Below are positions 10,466 through 21,292 of a DNA stretch of 64,000 nucleotides, one piece after another. Position numbers and translations under genes: made by a program. The stretch is taken from the NCBI RefSeq assembly GCF_963678635.1, contig NC_087071.1, forward strand, positions 15,499,613-15,563,612. Reading direction: 5' to 3'. Every line of letters starts with the position of its first letter. Positions within the stretch are counted from its first letter, which is position 1. The stretch comes from Symsagittifera roscoffensis. Taxonomy: Eukaryota > Xenacoelomorpha > Acoela > Convolutidae. Below the pieces are notes generated by a model. It worked only from the letters and a program-made list of their open reading frames with translations. It ran no database searches and was not told the DNA's origin.

Positions 10466-10665
10466 NNNNNNNNNNNNNNNNNNNNNNNNNNNNNNNNNNN
10501 NNNNNNNNNNNNNNNNNNNNNNNNNNNNNNNNNNNNNNNNNNNNNNNNNNNNNNNNNNNNNNNNNNNNNNNNNNNNNNNNNNNNNNNNNNNNNNNNNNNN
10601 NNNNNNNNNNNNNNNNNNNNNNNNNNNNNNNNNNNNNNNNNNNNNNNNNNNNNNNNNNNNNNNNN
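10466..10665. other. Assembly gap (200 N)
   Basis: Exactly 200 undetermined bases, a length often used as a placeholder. The Gypsy array on the left and the A-rich retroelement on the right may not be contiguous. Confidence 0.99.
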
Positions 10666-11143
10666 CGTCCTCTCTGGTGGGTTAGGCCAGGAGTGGGAGT
10701 ATGATTTCGTGCGGTTTCTTTGAGAGGTCCTGTTATGCGATAACGTTTTATGTTGGGTTTATGTTGGTCTTTCTTATGTTTCTTTGGTTGTGTCTTTTTT
10801 TCAAAAAACAAATTGTTTTTGTTATGGGTTTGTCTTGCGACTTTTTTGTGTTTTATTATTTCTTTCTTAGACTTTATAATAGTCTTCGAAAGAAAAAATT
10901 ATCCAGTTTTAAACTGGGTTAATCCGGTTTGGGTACCGTTGGTTTTCTTTTCTTAGTCATGCTGTTATTTTATGATTTATGGTGTTTAGTAAGCTGCGTT
11001 GGTTAGTTTGGTTTAGTATATAATTCCTTTCCAACCGGGTTAAAGGAAAGTTTGAAACTTGTTATCGTGTGTTAGAGTTGTTGAGTGTGAAAACTTGAAA
11101 CTTAAAATCGTTTTTGAAACAATTCTTCGTGGGCGAGCTGTGC
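10666..11143. other. No gene seen; T-rich stretch next to the gap
   Basis: Short hydrophobic plus-strand ORFs here (10701-10956) look like chance readings of T-rich DNA. A small hairpin with arms ctttcc/ggaaag lies near 11030-11055. This could be 3' non-coding or LTR sequence of copy A, but no matching 5' LTR was found. Confidence 0.4.
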
Positions 11144-14067
11144 GAGTTTGGATAGAGTTCCTGTGCGATTGAATATAAATATCAAAAGGTTAGTACTGCA
11201 TTTTCATTTTATCAATTTATTACATAGAATTTCAATTTTACTGCTTTTTTGGGAAAATTTAAAGTTATAAATTTTCATCGTAATTAAATTTACTGCTTCA
11301 TGGGGAAACAATTCATAAATTAATTTACTACATTTGGTATGAATTTTATTATATTATCTTGTGCAGAATTTTAATGACGCTTAGAAGACTTTTAACAAGT
11401 TTATTTTTTATTTTTCTTTTCTGTTTTTTGCAGATGATCGTGGTATGAAGACCAGAAATGTAAAAGAAACATGAATAAAGAATGGTTAGTACTAATTTTC
11501 ATTTATTTTTAAGAATATTTTTAAATTATACTTACATGTTAATTGTCTGGGAAAAAGCCGTGGGGGAAGATGTTGTGTGTTATGTCCGATGTTGTAAGTA
11601 ATTTTGCTAGTATGCGAATGATGTTTTTAGTTTGGAGCAGTGGCCAAAGCAATTGAAGTGCTTTAATAGTTTTTAGTTCTTCGGTGCCTACTGCAAACTC
11701 ATAAGGTGTGTTTTGAATGAGGTTATATATTTTGTGATTATATTTAGTATTGTGAATAAACTCTAATATTGGGATTTCTATAGGCTGGATAAATTCATGT
11801 GGAATAAGGAAGGGTCTGGATTCTTCGGCGTTAAAGGTCATCGTGATGGGACAAAATAGATACATTTGTGTTACTGGGTCGTAATTGCGGAGGATGCTGT
11901 GGAGGTTAGTATCCTTGAAGCAATAAGTGAAATTAAGAAAAAATGGTGAAGTGTACTTCGAGTTAAGAAACTGAAAACGATGGTGTGGTTGTCTTGATGG
12001 AGTGTAAAAATCAAAATGAGTTTGTATGAAGCGATAGTATGTATATGTATGAGTCTGTTTGGTGCGTAACATAATGTCGTGTGAACAGTGCAAATCGCGT
12101 TCATGTGGTACAAGAAAGTGATAGGTTAGTGAAAATAACTGAAATTTGTCTTTAAAACTTTTGTAAGCTTGAATATCATTTAGTGCTTCAGAAATGATGT
12201 GATCAAATTTTCTATCAAAAATATTAGGTGTGAATACATATGACGTTTTTATGAAAAATTTTTCTGTTAGTTGTGGGTTAGCGAAGTGGTCGTCATCTAG
12301 AAATTGGCCTTGATTAGTTCGGATGATATTATGGTCGTAATATTCTATTGTAATTTCGTTAGCACGAGGTGCAGTGAATGTTTTCAGTAATTTTTTATAT
12401 CCTATATAAGTAAATTGTCTAGGTTTAGTGTTGCGGTGAGTCTATATAGTATATCTTTATTCTTTTCTATATCGTTATTAGTACTAGATAGTGGCAGGCA
12501 AAGGGGATTAGTAAAATGGTAATATGCTGTCCAGTGAAGTGTGGGCATTAAAACATGTTCATCTACAAAACTACGTGTGTCGTTAGTTTCGTTAGGTGTG
12601 TTTAAAGTATATTGTGGGAATGAGGGTAAGGTGATTCCTAGAAAATCTTTCGTGTTGGTGTGTTGTGGATGATTAATATATATTCGCAGGCTGTTCCGGG
12701 TTTGGTCGGGAATGGGTGATTCGGGAATTTTCGTTTAAAAGTGCGATAAGCTCGGTGAGTGCTATTCGATGTTTCGGTGGATGTGGATGATTGTGCTAAT
12801 GATGCAGTGTAAGCTGAGGAGGGTGTAGGAGTAGGTGGGTTTGAGGATTCTATTGTGGATGAAATTTGATTTATGGTGAGGGTGTTAGGGTGTATTAACT
12901 GTTGTTGTAGGGTGATAAAATTATCGAGTTCCTGGGAAATTTGGGGGGTATCTGGAGAATTATTAGATGATCGGTTGGAATGAAAGGGAGAGTAGGTTGG
13001 GGTTACTTGCGAAGCATAAGAAAGAGTGGAATCGGATGGGAGTGAATTACTTAGTGGGATTGGTTGAAAAGGGGGTTTTGAAAAAACTGAGGAGTTGGTT
13101 TGAAAATTAATGGATGGAGATGGTTCGGAGTCTGCAAATTTGTCAGGGTTTTCTATATTAGAGTTATTAAGTTGTGAAATGGAGTATAAAACTGAAATAT
13201 CTGAGTTAGTATCCGAATTCGTGCTTGATGATATATTAATGGTTGGAAAATCGGGTGGTGGGAAAACAAAAAGTGGGATTATTGGGATTGGAGTTTGGAT
13301 AGAGTTCCTGTGCGATTGAATGATAATATCAAAAGGTTAGTACTGCATTTTCATTTTATCAATTTATTGCTTTTTTGGGAAATTTTAAAGTTATAAATTT
13401 TCATTGTAATTAAATTTACTGCTTCATGGGGAAACAATTTATAAATTAAATTACTACATTTGGTATGAACTTTATTATATTATCTTGTGCAGAATATTAA
13501 TGAAGCTTAGAAGACTTTTAACAAGTTTATTTTTTATTTTTCTTCTCTGTTTTTTGCAGATGATCGTGGTATGAAGACCAGAAACGTAAAAGAAACATGA
13601 ATAAAAAATGGTTAGTACTAATTTTCATTTATTTTTAAGAATTTTTTAAAATTATACTTACATGTTAATCGTCTGGGAAAAATCCGTGGGGGAAGATGTT
13701 GTGTGTTATGTCCGATGTTGTAGGTAATTTTGCTAGTATGCGAACGAGTGGCCAAAGCAATTGAAGTGCTTTAATAGTTTTTAGTTCTTCGGTGCCTACT
13801 GCAAACTCATATGGTGTGTTTTAAATTAGGTTAGATATTTTGTGATTATATTTAGTATTGTGAATAAACTTTAATATTGGGATTTCTATAGGCTGGATAA
13901 ATTCATGTGGAATAAGGAAGGGTTTCTATATTAGAGTTATTAAGTTGTGAAATGGAGTATAAAACTGAAATATCTGAGTTAGTATCCGAATTCGTGCTTG
14001 ATGATATATTAATGGTTGGAAAATCGGGTGGTGGGAAAACAAAAAGTGGGATTATTGGGATTGGAGT
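11144..14067. repeat. Imperfect tandem duplication with internal deletion
   Basis: 11144-13294 is followed directly by a second copy starting at 13291 (shared gagtttggatagagttcc). The second copy keeps the left part (13291-13920 matches 11144-11817) and the right part (13921-14067 matches 13148-13294, offset 773). It lacks about 1.33 kb in between, with agggt microhomology at the join. It places a copy of the tail ORF's C-terminal coding sequence inside the Pro/Ser-rich region, disrupting that ORF. Confidence 0.8.
11180..11490 (+). other. Splice-like short exon pattern (candidate)
   Basis: On the plus strand, atcaaaag is followed by gttagtactgcattttcat. About 240 bp later a T-rich tract ending ttttttgcag precedes 51 bases (atgatcgtggtatgaagacc onward) that run into a second gttagtactaattttcat. 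This is how a small internal exon between a 3' and a 5' splice site would look. The arrangement is repeated at 13340-13625 within the tandem duplication. It could equally be retroelement non-coding sequence; there is no long ORF. Confidence 0.25.
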
Positions 14068-14440
14068 GTGGAGGTTGGTTGGGTGGGAATTTGAGCGGTG
14101 TAGGGATCCAAGTTGTCGGCTCATCGTGGGCTAAAAAAATGATTATTTTGAGACTGAAAAGCGGTGATATGGGGTTGTTCTATAATTTGTTCATATGTAT
14201 TATCATCTTGTGAATGATGTGTCATTATATGTTGTATGGGACTTTGCGATATATTTGGTCTAAAATTTGGGTTATGTGTTATTGCTAGGTTTCGGAAATT
14301 ACGTGGGACTAAGGATAATGGATGGTTATGGTGTAGGCGTGGCAATTGTGGTGCGATAGGTGTTACTTCTATGCTATTATGTGCTTCGTCGTACGTGTTC
14401 TGTCTTGTCGCTATTTTTGTATTATATTCTTTATTTGTGC
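11539..14440 (-). pseudogene. Pro/Ser/Asn-rich tail ORF with unknown C-terminal domain
   Basis: Downstream of the envelope-like gene, minus-strand frames give a low-complexity region rich in Pro, Ser, Thr and Asn (for example SSTNSDTNSDISVLYSISQL, PSSAYTASLAQSSTSTETSN). They then give a conventional-looking globular part: HVLMPTLHWTAYYHFTNPL near 12480-12560, TKPRQFTYIGYKKLLKTF near 12400-12437, YDPVTQMYLFCPITMTF near 11830-11880. The last frame is open from 12441 to the stop at 11539 (300 codons). Frame changes lie in 12641-12735 and 12402-12441, and a 7-base A run near 14132 interrupts the upstream part. The tandem duplication splits it. I recognise no family; it may be an accessory gene or, in its first part, the cytoplasmic tail of the envelope. 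Confidence 0.45.
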
Positions 14441-16724
14441 GTCCAGAAGAATTTTGTTTATTGAAGAAGAAAAATTTCCAAAAAATCCTGCAAATAGTAT
14501 GCGTGCTACACTTGCTTGTCTATTTACTTGTGTGTGTATAGCGCATGTGTTATAGATTCCTTTTAAAAGTGAAAAAAGAAATCGTATAAAGTTAAACGTT
14601 GCGTATAGGATAGTTAATTTTTCTAAGATGTAATAGGGCCATCCTAGAAAATCGAGAATTTCATTTTTTAGGGTAACAAAGCTAAAAATATTTATAGGTG
14701 AAACATCTTGTGGTCTGTATTTTTCACCGTTTAGATATATATATATAGTCTTTAACGTTTTTAAAATATCCGCTATAATCTTGTGTATAAATATCTGCAA
14801 ATCCTGCGGTTTCGGCAAGTTTTCGTAATCTTTGATCAATTGATTGACTTTGTATAGTGTCCATTTGTGTTAATAATTCTTGGAACTGTTGTGTTCTAAT
14901 GTGGTGTTGGATAGCTGATTTTGAATATATTCCAATTGATTGTAAATCAATATTTGGATTACGAGCAATAGCTCTGATGCTATCGGGTGAAAATTTTTTG
15001 AGTGATGGCATTAACGTAGGGTATGGAGTGAGAAGATAATATTTATCTTCATCAGGGTTCAATTGTACTACATTATGGCTATTTTTTGATTCACATGGGA
15101 CTGCGGTATCCCAAAAATATGTTCGTCTTGAAAGTGTGTCAACAAAATGTACCTTATTTTTATAAAATATAGGGATTCTTTTATAGCAGCGTTTATCTTC
15201 AAAAACTTATAGTGGTGATACTTTTTTGGTACAAGTGTAAAACCATGAAATGTTTTCTTCGTAGTCTAGAAAATTTGATCTATTTCCTGACAATAAGTAT
15301 CCTACGTATGGTATTTTTAATACTGCTAGTGCGAGTGATTGTAGGATTTGTGTCCTTTCTAATTCGCATAGTTGGTGAAGTGTTTCTAATTCGGAGAGTG
15401 ACATTTCCTGAAAAATTCGACTAATCGTGTAGTCTAACTTCATATCTAAGTGGATATCATAGTGGATATTACCAAAAAAAGTGTTATTCATTAGTGATAG
15501 TTCTTGTAAACGTGTACTTCTAGTGTCATGTGGCTTTAGTTTTCCACCAGGTTGACCATTGCTTTTTTGAAAGTTAACTGGTATATATGATGTTCCTTCG
15601 TTTAGAGGGTGACCTGTGGCATAATGGTCAATTTTTATTTTTCCAGTGGTCATGTCGAAACCTTTTTCGTATTCAACTAGTATTTCAGAATATTGTGTTT
15701 TGTAAAGTGGGTTCCTGTATTTGCATGCGATTTCTGTTTCTTGATATATTTGGAAACGTGTTAATTTATTTTCTATATTATGGATATTTCGGAAATCAGT
15801 ACTTTGCTTTCGTGATGGATAGACTCGTTCATATGGAATTGATTCTATAAAACATTTTTCGTGAAATTTTATCATTCGAGCGTGTTTTTTTGCGACTTGA
15901 AATGTTGTGCATGTATCTTCTGGAAACCAAACAATTGTTGCTTGTGTCCGTGTTGTGGGATCACAATAACCTTGATCGTTTTTACAAGGTAATCTAATTC
16001 CTTGTTAGAGCATTGTGTTGTCGGATAAATCTCGTGTGAGTTGTATTTTTTCGAGTTGTATTTTCCAATCGAAAAACAATATTTCTTGATATCCTTTATT
16101 TTTTGTGTCTGCTTTGCAGTTTGATGGATTTTTTATTCCAATGTGTGGTATCCAGTGCTTATCGTATATGTCATAAGTTAATCTTCCGTGTGCGCCGTTG
16201 TATGGGTAATTTTCATCTAGTTTTATATGTCCTTGATATCTTTCAAGTTCTGCTTGATGTACAGAATCGGCAAAGACTTGAAAATATACTAGTTTTCTGT
16301 CGGTGTTTTTATTTCTTGTGATAATTAGTCTGAGTAGCTCGTTTTTACAATCATCGGGATTTAGATGTAGAAGTCGTTCTATAATACTTTGGTAGAATGA
16401 TTCGTGGTCAAGTCGGTTTTTATTTCCGTTTGAAACTTGTGAACAATGTACTTTCTTTTCGGAAAATGTTGCTGTAAGTTTATATCCTGCGACTGTTGTT
16501 GCTCGGGCTTTTGAATACAGTGTCGCTATTACATATGTAGTTTCTATAGCTTGTGGTTCTGTTTCGCATTGTGATACTTGATTTATTGCATATTTGTGTA
16601 GTGTCTTTTGTTCATTTTCTTCACAACCGTAGTGTGTTACTAATAAGTCCTGGGGTCCTGTGCGGGGAGAAATATTTGTGTTTTGATCGGAAAATAATGG
16701 AAAAAAGATTTGTTGAAATATCAT
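14411..16724 (-). pseudogene. Envelope-like glycoprotein, chuvirus-type (candidate), broken
   Basis: About 770 codons on the minus strand. The first 240 (16005-16724) begin with a short hydrophobic stretch (MIFQQIFFPLF), then THYGCEENEQ, VSQCETEPQ and KVHCSQVS, a Cys-spaced ectodomain. The middle part (15207-15875) ends LCELERTQILQSLALAV, YLLSGNRSNF and WFYTCTKKV, a pattern I associate with chuvirus (Jingchuvirales) glycoproteins captured by LTR retroelements. A later helical region precedes a hydrophobic membrane segment near 14530-14640 (ILEKLTILYATFNFIRFLFS). Breaks: in-frame TAA at 16005-16007 and 15207-15209, and a frame change near the TA run at 14736-14748. Position after integrase fits env. 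It starts 5 bp after the stop of the preceding ORF. Confidence 0.5.
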
Positions 16725-16729
16725 TGTTT

Positions 16730-17831
16730 TTAGAATATAAATGTGAATGATAATCCTGAGTATGGGTTATAAAATGTGATGTAACCAATTGTCTTTTTGG
16801 TATATCTGTCGTACTTATATATTACTTCAGTTGTTATAAATGGTGGTGGTAGCGATTGAGCTGTTATATTGGGTGGGTTTAATGGGTAAGGATGTTGAAC
16901 AATGTTGTTAAGTTTAATAGTGATTTCGAATTTTAATTGTAGACTATTTTGTTGGAGTATTTGGATGTTATGGTCACGAATGTCTTCGTGGATGTCTTGT
17001 CTATATTGTAGTCTATGGAGTACCCAATTGTGGAGTCGGTTACTTTCTGGATGTTGTCCAAATAATGGTGGGGGTGCTGTGAACGGGTTCCAATCTAATC
17101 TTAAAGGGATATTTGTTGATGATTCTTCTCGATATCTAGCGTCGAGATTATTTAGAAAATTTAGGGGGAAAGGCGTCGGTGAAATCTGGCTTATTGATGG
17201 TGTTAATGGTAGTGATAATGTTTCTGGTAGTGATGATGATGTTGTTGTATCCGTAGAAATATCTATTGGGTCATTTATTAAATTTGGTTCACCTTGTGTG
17301 AATGAGTGTGTTGTCCAATATGGTAGTCGTGATGTTTGGTTGGGGGGGGGGGGGGGTTAAAGGGATTGTCACGTTTTTGTTCAGATGTTGGTGTTGAACC
17401 TAAGTAATCTGAGGGTATACTTGAGGTGCTACGTTGTAAAAGAAGTGTAGGGGTTTCTGGTAATATGCAATTTGGGTTTTCTGGAGTACTTGGTGATGGG
17501 GATTGGGGTATATCAAAATGAACTCGGGGGGTTTGAAAATTTCTATTTCGTCGTGTCGTTCTTCAAAAGTGTATGGGTTATCTTGGAAAGAAATTCGTGT
17601 GGATGTTTGGGTTTTTTTTTGTAGTTTTAGGTATTGTCGGGTTTTCTTGGGATGATGTCGGTGAAGACTGACTGTGTGATTATTGGTTAGCAATTTTTGA
17701 AGGTATTCTGATTGATTTTTCCTAGTGAAAAATTTTTGTTTATTGTAGTATTCTTCAAGGAAAAGAATTAAAAGGATTGTTGCTGGGGCGAATGTGATTA
17801 TTGCCTTTTTTATACATTTGCACATTGTCAT
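16730..17831 (-). pseudogene. Accessory ORF with N-terminal membrane anchor
   Basis: It lies between integrase and the envelope-like gene. The N-terminus (17831 leftwards) has one hydrophobic segment, residues about 10-27 (AIITFAPATILLILFL), followed by a Lys/Arg-rich stretch, as in a single-pass membrane protein. After a frame change most likely at the G6 run 17526-17531, the open frame continues through a Pro/Ser/Thr-rich linker and a 15-base G run at 17342-17356 that reads as five Pro in frame. It ends in a C-terminal domain (LRLDWNPFTAPPPLFGQHPE, HRLQYRQDIHEDIRDHNIQI) at the stop at 16730. About 366 codons in all. No family recognised; it may be a spliced accessory or a leader peptide-like subunit of the envelope. 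Confidence 0.45.
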
Positions 17832-19063
17832 TATTAGGGATGATAAAAATGTTATAAAAATTACAAATAGTGAAAAAATATCTGTTCTACTAAAAATTGT
17901 TCAAATCATTTAAATAAACTTTGGGTTATTGTACCTGTGAATATGGTCAATGATTTGGGAAAGTTGGAGATATATTTCAAATAGGGAGTAGAAAATTTAA
18001 AAAATGTTGCAAAAAATGATTAAGACTTTTATAAAAGCTTCAAAGGTATCAAAGAGAGATATGAATAAAAGTTTAAGTATTGTGAAAAGGTTTATGAAAA
18101 TGTTGAAAATTGTATTTTTAAAGATATTGACTGATCGAGAGAAGAGCATTTAAGAAATGATTTCTTGGTCGAATATTTTTTGTTGTTTGGGGCGATTTTC
18201 AAGTGTGGTCTAGTTATTTATTGATTTTTTGACAAGTGGGTTGAGTTTTGTGAAAAGTTGTTGGGGGCTAATTTTATGGTGTTCGGGAGGTCCTCTTTGC
18301 TTTATTTTTATTTGTCAGGTGATCTGAGGTATTTTTGAGAATTTTGTACTTTGGGCTAAATTAATACGGTCGTATTTTTACTTTAAGCTAATTTATCATT
18401 TTTGGTTGGGGGGTTTTTGAGGTCTAAGTTGGGAAAATATTGTTGATCTTTGCATTATTAGATAAAGGAGGGTTATGATATTATGGTGGTATTTATTTTA
18501 GTTGTCAAGTTTGAGTAGTTTGCTTCTTTTTGACCTGGAGGTTGCAAAGTTATAGTTATAGATATGCCTGGAGTTTAATATCTTTCGTTAATTGGTTGGT
18601 GTTATAGTTATAGAAGTTGACGGATTGAATGAATCCTATTGGCTAAATTTGAACTAGAATGTTTGCGTTTTTTGTCAGCATGTTATTTTAAAAAATGAAG
18701 ATTCAATACGATCGAGAGGTGCGAGGATTTTAAAATCAAAGTTGTTTTTGAAATTCAACTTTCTTTAATATTTTAGATTGTGGGATGAATGTTTTGTAGT
18801 TTTTACGTAGTTGATTTCTAAGTCGTGACGACTCTCTATGTTCTGATTTCTCGACTTGTTCTTGTGGTAAAATTTTTTCTATCATTTTCCTATTTTTCCT
18901 TTTTTTTTGAGGTATTTTTTGATCTAGCTTTTTTGTATTGTTTTGGGTTGTAGTTGGTTTGTATTTTGTTTTCCATGATGAATGTCGTTTTGTTCATTTA
19001 TTTGTTTTTCCGTATGTGGGTGATTTTGAATAACTTTTAAACCTGTGAAAGATTATAATTGAG
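17832..19063. other. No supportable gene between integrase and accessory ORF
   Basis: AT-rich DNA with many stops in all frames. Just downstream of integrase, on the minus strand, a short open stretch begins at 19001 (ATG) and ends after about 35 codons. The corresponding sequence in copy B supplies the first 19 codons of the transposase ORF. It may be retroelement intergenic or splice-acceptor DNA. Confidence 0.5.
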
Positions 19064-20016
19064 TTAATTCGCGTAGTGCGTATTCTTTCGGGTAGTAAGG
19101 TAATAGATTGTTCCGATGTTGAACAATTTTTTTTGGTCTGAATCGGTGATTTTATATGTTACGTCAATGGGTTTGGCAATTATTTGGTATGGTCCTTTGC
19201 GAAGGGGTTGTAATTTTTTAGAAATTCCTTTTTGTGTATTAAAATTAGGTTTTAAGACAAATGTTCCAATTTTTAAATCTGAGGCTGGTGTAAAGCGTGA
19301 ATTAATTTGTTCGTTAATGTTTTGCCTTTGTAACAATTTTTTTGTTACTCTTTGGTAAATTTCATTGTGTTTTTTATCTCTATTTAAAATCCATTCGGTG
19401 TGTGTCCCGGAGGCTAATTTAATTATTTGTGGGTGATGAAAATGATCTTCATCATGCGTAGGTAAAGGTAGGTTATAACAAACTGAGTCTTTATTTGGTT
19501 GGCAACAATCTTGTGCATTTTTATGAGAGTTTGCTGTAAACATAATGGGTTTACGTGGCTTTTGATTAAAACCATTTCGTATGGTGACATTCCTAGAGTT
19601 GGCGTAATTTGTGAATTAATTGCTAAGGGAAATACTTCTACATCTGCTGACCATTCTGTGTATCTTGTATCATTTCCATTTATGATACATCTAAGATATT
19701 CTTGTAGTGAACGGTTCATACCTTCGACTAAACCGTTTGTCCAAGGTGCATGAGATGTACGTGGTTTATGTTTGATGTTATATAAGTAACATAGTGTGAT
19801 GATTTCTTTATTTATGAATTCTGTAACGTTATCTGTAACTAAGATTTCGGGTAATCCGAATTTAGCTATCCAGTGTTCATAAAGTGTTGTGTAAGCATAA
19901 TAAGCATTACAATGTGGTACTGGGTTGAGTGCTACATAAAGTGTAAATGCATCGACAATTAGCATAATGTAGGAGTTTCCTTCAGAGGATGGTGAAATTG
20001 GTCCTTTTGTATCGAA
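19064..20016 (-). pseudogene. Integrase catalytic core and C-terminal domain (copy A)
   Basis: Integrase performs strand transfer of cDNA. The core shows the DD35E triad: Asp in LIVDAFTLYVAL, Asp in LVTDNVTEF and Glu in TNGLVEGMNRSL, with exactly 35 residues between the last two. The C-terminal half (19064-19543) has a GPY/F-type motif (LRKGPYQIIAKP) and ends NTHYAN. A frame change near 19560-19570 separates core from C-terminus. The N-terminal HHCC zinc domain is absent, removed by the deletion that joins RT to the core near 20017. Confidence 0.8.
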
Positions 20017-21251
20017 GGAGGATATTATAGAACGGTCTTAAATATAATTGCATTTTATAAACGTACTTGCTTAAAAAACTTAACATTCCAAGGAATTCTT
20101 GGATTTTCTTTTTGTTTGTTGGTGGTTGAAGTTTTTGAATAGCATCAATGCGTGATTTTAATGGAGTGATTGTGTTTCTTTCTATATTATGTCCTGAAAA
20201 TTAACTCGTGTCAAAAAGAAGTGTGATTTATCGGGGCGGCCTTCAGATTTTCGTTCTGAAGTATTTTATGATAGTGCTCTAAAACTGTAAACGTTTCTTC
20301 TTTTGTCTGTGATTGCATAAAAACATCATCCAAATAGGTGATTGCGTTTTTCTTGAGTATTAATGGTCTAAAAAGTTTACTCATAAAAGCTGAAAATGCT
20401 GCTGGTCCTATGGAAATTCCATAGAATAGGCGGTTAAATTCATATTGTTGATTTCCAATAACAAATTTTGTTAAACGTCGTGATTGTTCATCTAGTGGCA
20501 TTTGATTGTATGCACTATTCATATCTGCGGTTGTAAAGTATTTTCCGTTTATTTTTGTTAAGATAACTTGTATTGGTTCAATAGGCCAATTGCATTTCGA
20601 TTCGTCAATTAGTGAATTGAGGTATCTAGCGTCTAAAACTATTTTTAATGATTCTCCTTTTGCTAGAATGGTAACAGGGTTAATAAATGTGTTGTTTTTT
20701 GGTTGTTCTTCTTTATTTACTGGTGAGATAATTTTGTATTGTTCGAAAATATCAAGTAATATATTTACTTTGTCGTGTAAATGGATTGGTACTTTACTAG
20801 CTCTTTGTTTTTTGAAAACTGCGTCAGGTTTTAACGGGAGATGTAGTGATGAACTGATTTTCCCAACGTCAAATTTTGATGTTGCGTAGATTGTTGAATA
20901 TTTTAACAATTGTTTTCCTAGTTTGTCAAATTCGATTTGTGTAATTTGTGAGTGTTCAAAATTAAACATCGTTAAAAATTTTTGTTGTTCTTTTTTGTAA
21001 TTTGTTATATTGAACGTTGGTTTAAAATATGGTGTTTTTGTGAAATAATCTGTGTTTCTCTTTTCATTGCTTATTATGTTATTTATGGATAATTCTTCGT
21101 CAAGAATTGTGGATTGGCAAATATCTAATAATTGGAGTATATTATTTACGCGGTAGAATTTTTCATGTATGGGTGAGATTGTAGCGTTTGTTTCACAATA
21201 TCCTAAAAGTCCTAAGGGTAATGTTACTTGATACGGTGTATTGTTAGACAC
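20017..21251 (-). pseudogene. Reverse transcriptase (copy A)
   Basis: The ORF 20211-21251 (346 aa) starts with a protease-RT spacer (VTLPLGLLGYCETNATISP) and reaches the RT fingers (NTFINPVTILAKGESLKIVL). The palm has the first catalytic Asp in TTADMNSAYNQMPL, whose Tyr lies five residues after Asp as expected of the nucleotide-selecting residue, and YLDDVFMQSQ as the second catalytic block. GISIGPAAFSAFMSKLF lies between. A frame change near 20211-20230 interrupts the thumb. The RT-RNase H connection is then readable until the deletion join near 20017. RNase H is absent. Confidence 0.85.
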
Positions 21252-21292
21252 GTGTTACGAAATGATGTCGGAATTCGTGTTTTTCAAAAATT

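Noticed and set aside
10666-11500. Candidate 3' LTR of copy A
   Set aside because: No similarity found to the 5' region (26000-27323), so an LTR cannot be claimed.
13110-13319. Plus-strand ORF with a Walker A-like GKSGGGKT motif, repeated at 13952-14134
   Set aside because: It is the antisense reading of a Pro-rich segment (FPPPDFPT on the minus strand). The ORF is short, lacks any Walker B context, and is repeated only because of the tandem duplication.
17342-17356. 15-base G run taken as an assembly artefact that breaks an ORF
   Set aside because: At 15 bases it keeps the accessory ORF in frame (five Pro), so there is no reason to assume an error there.
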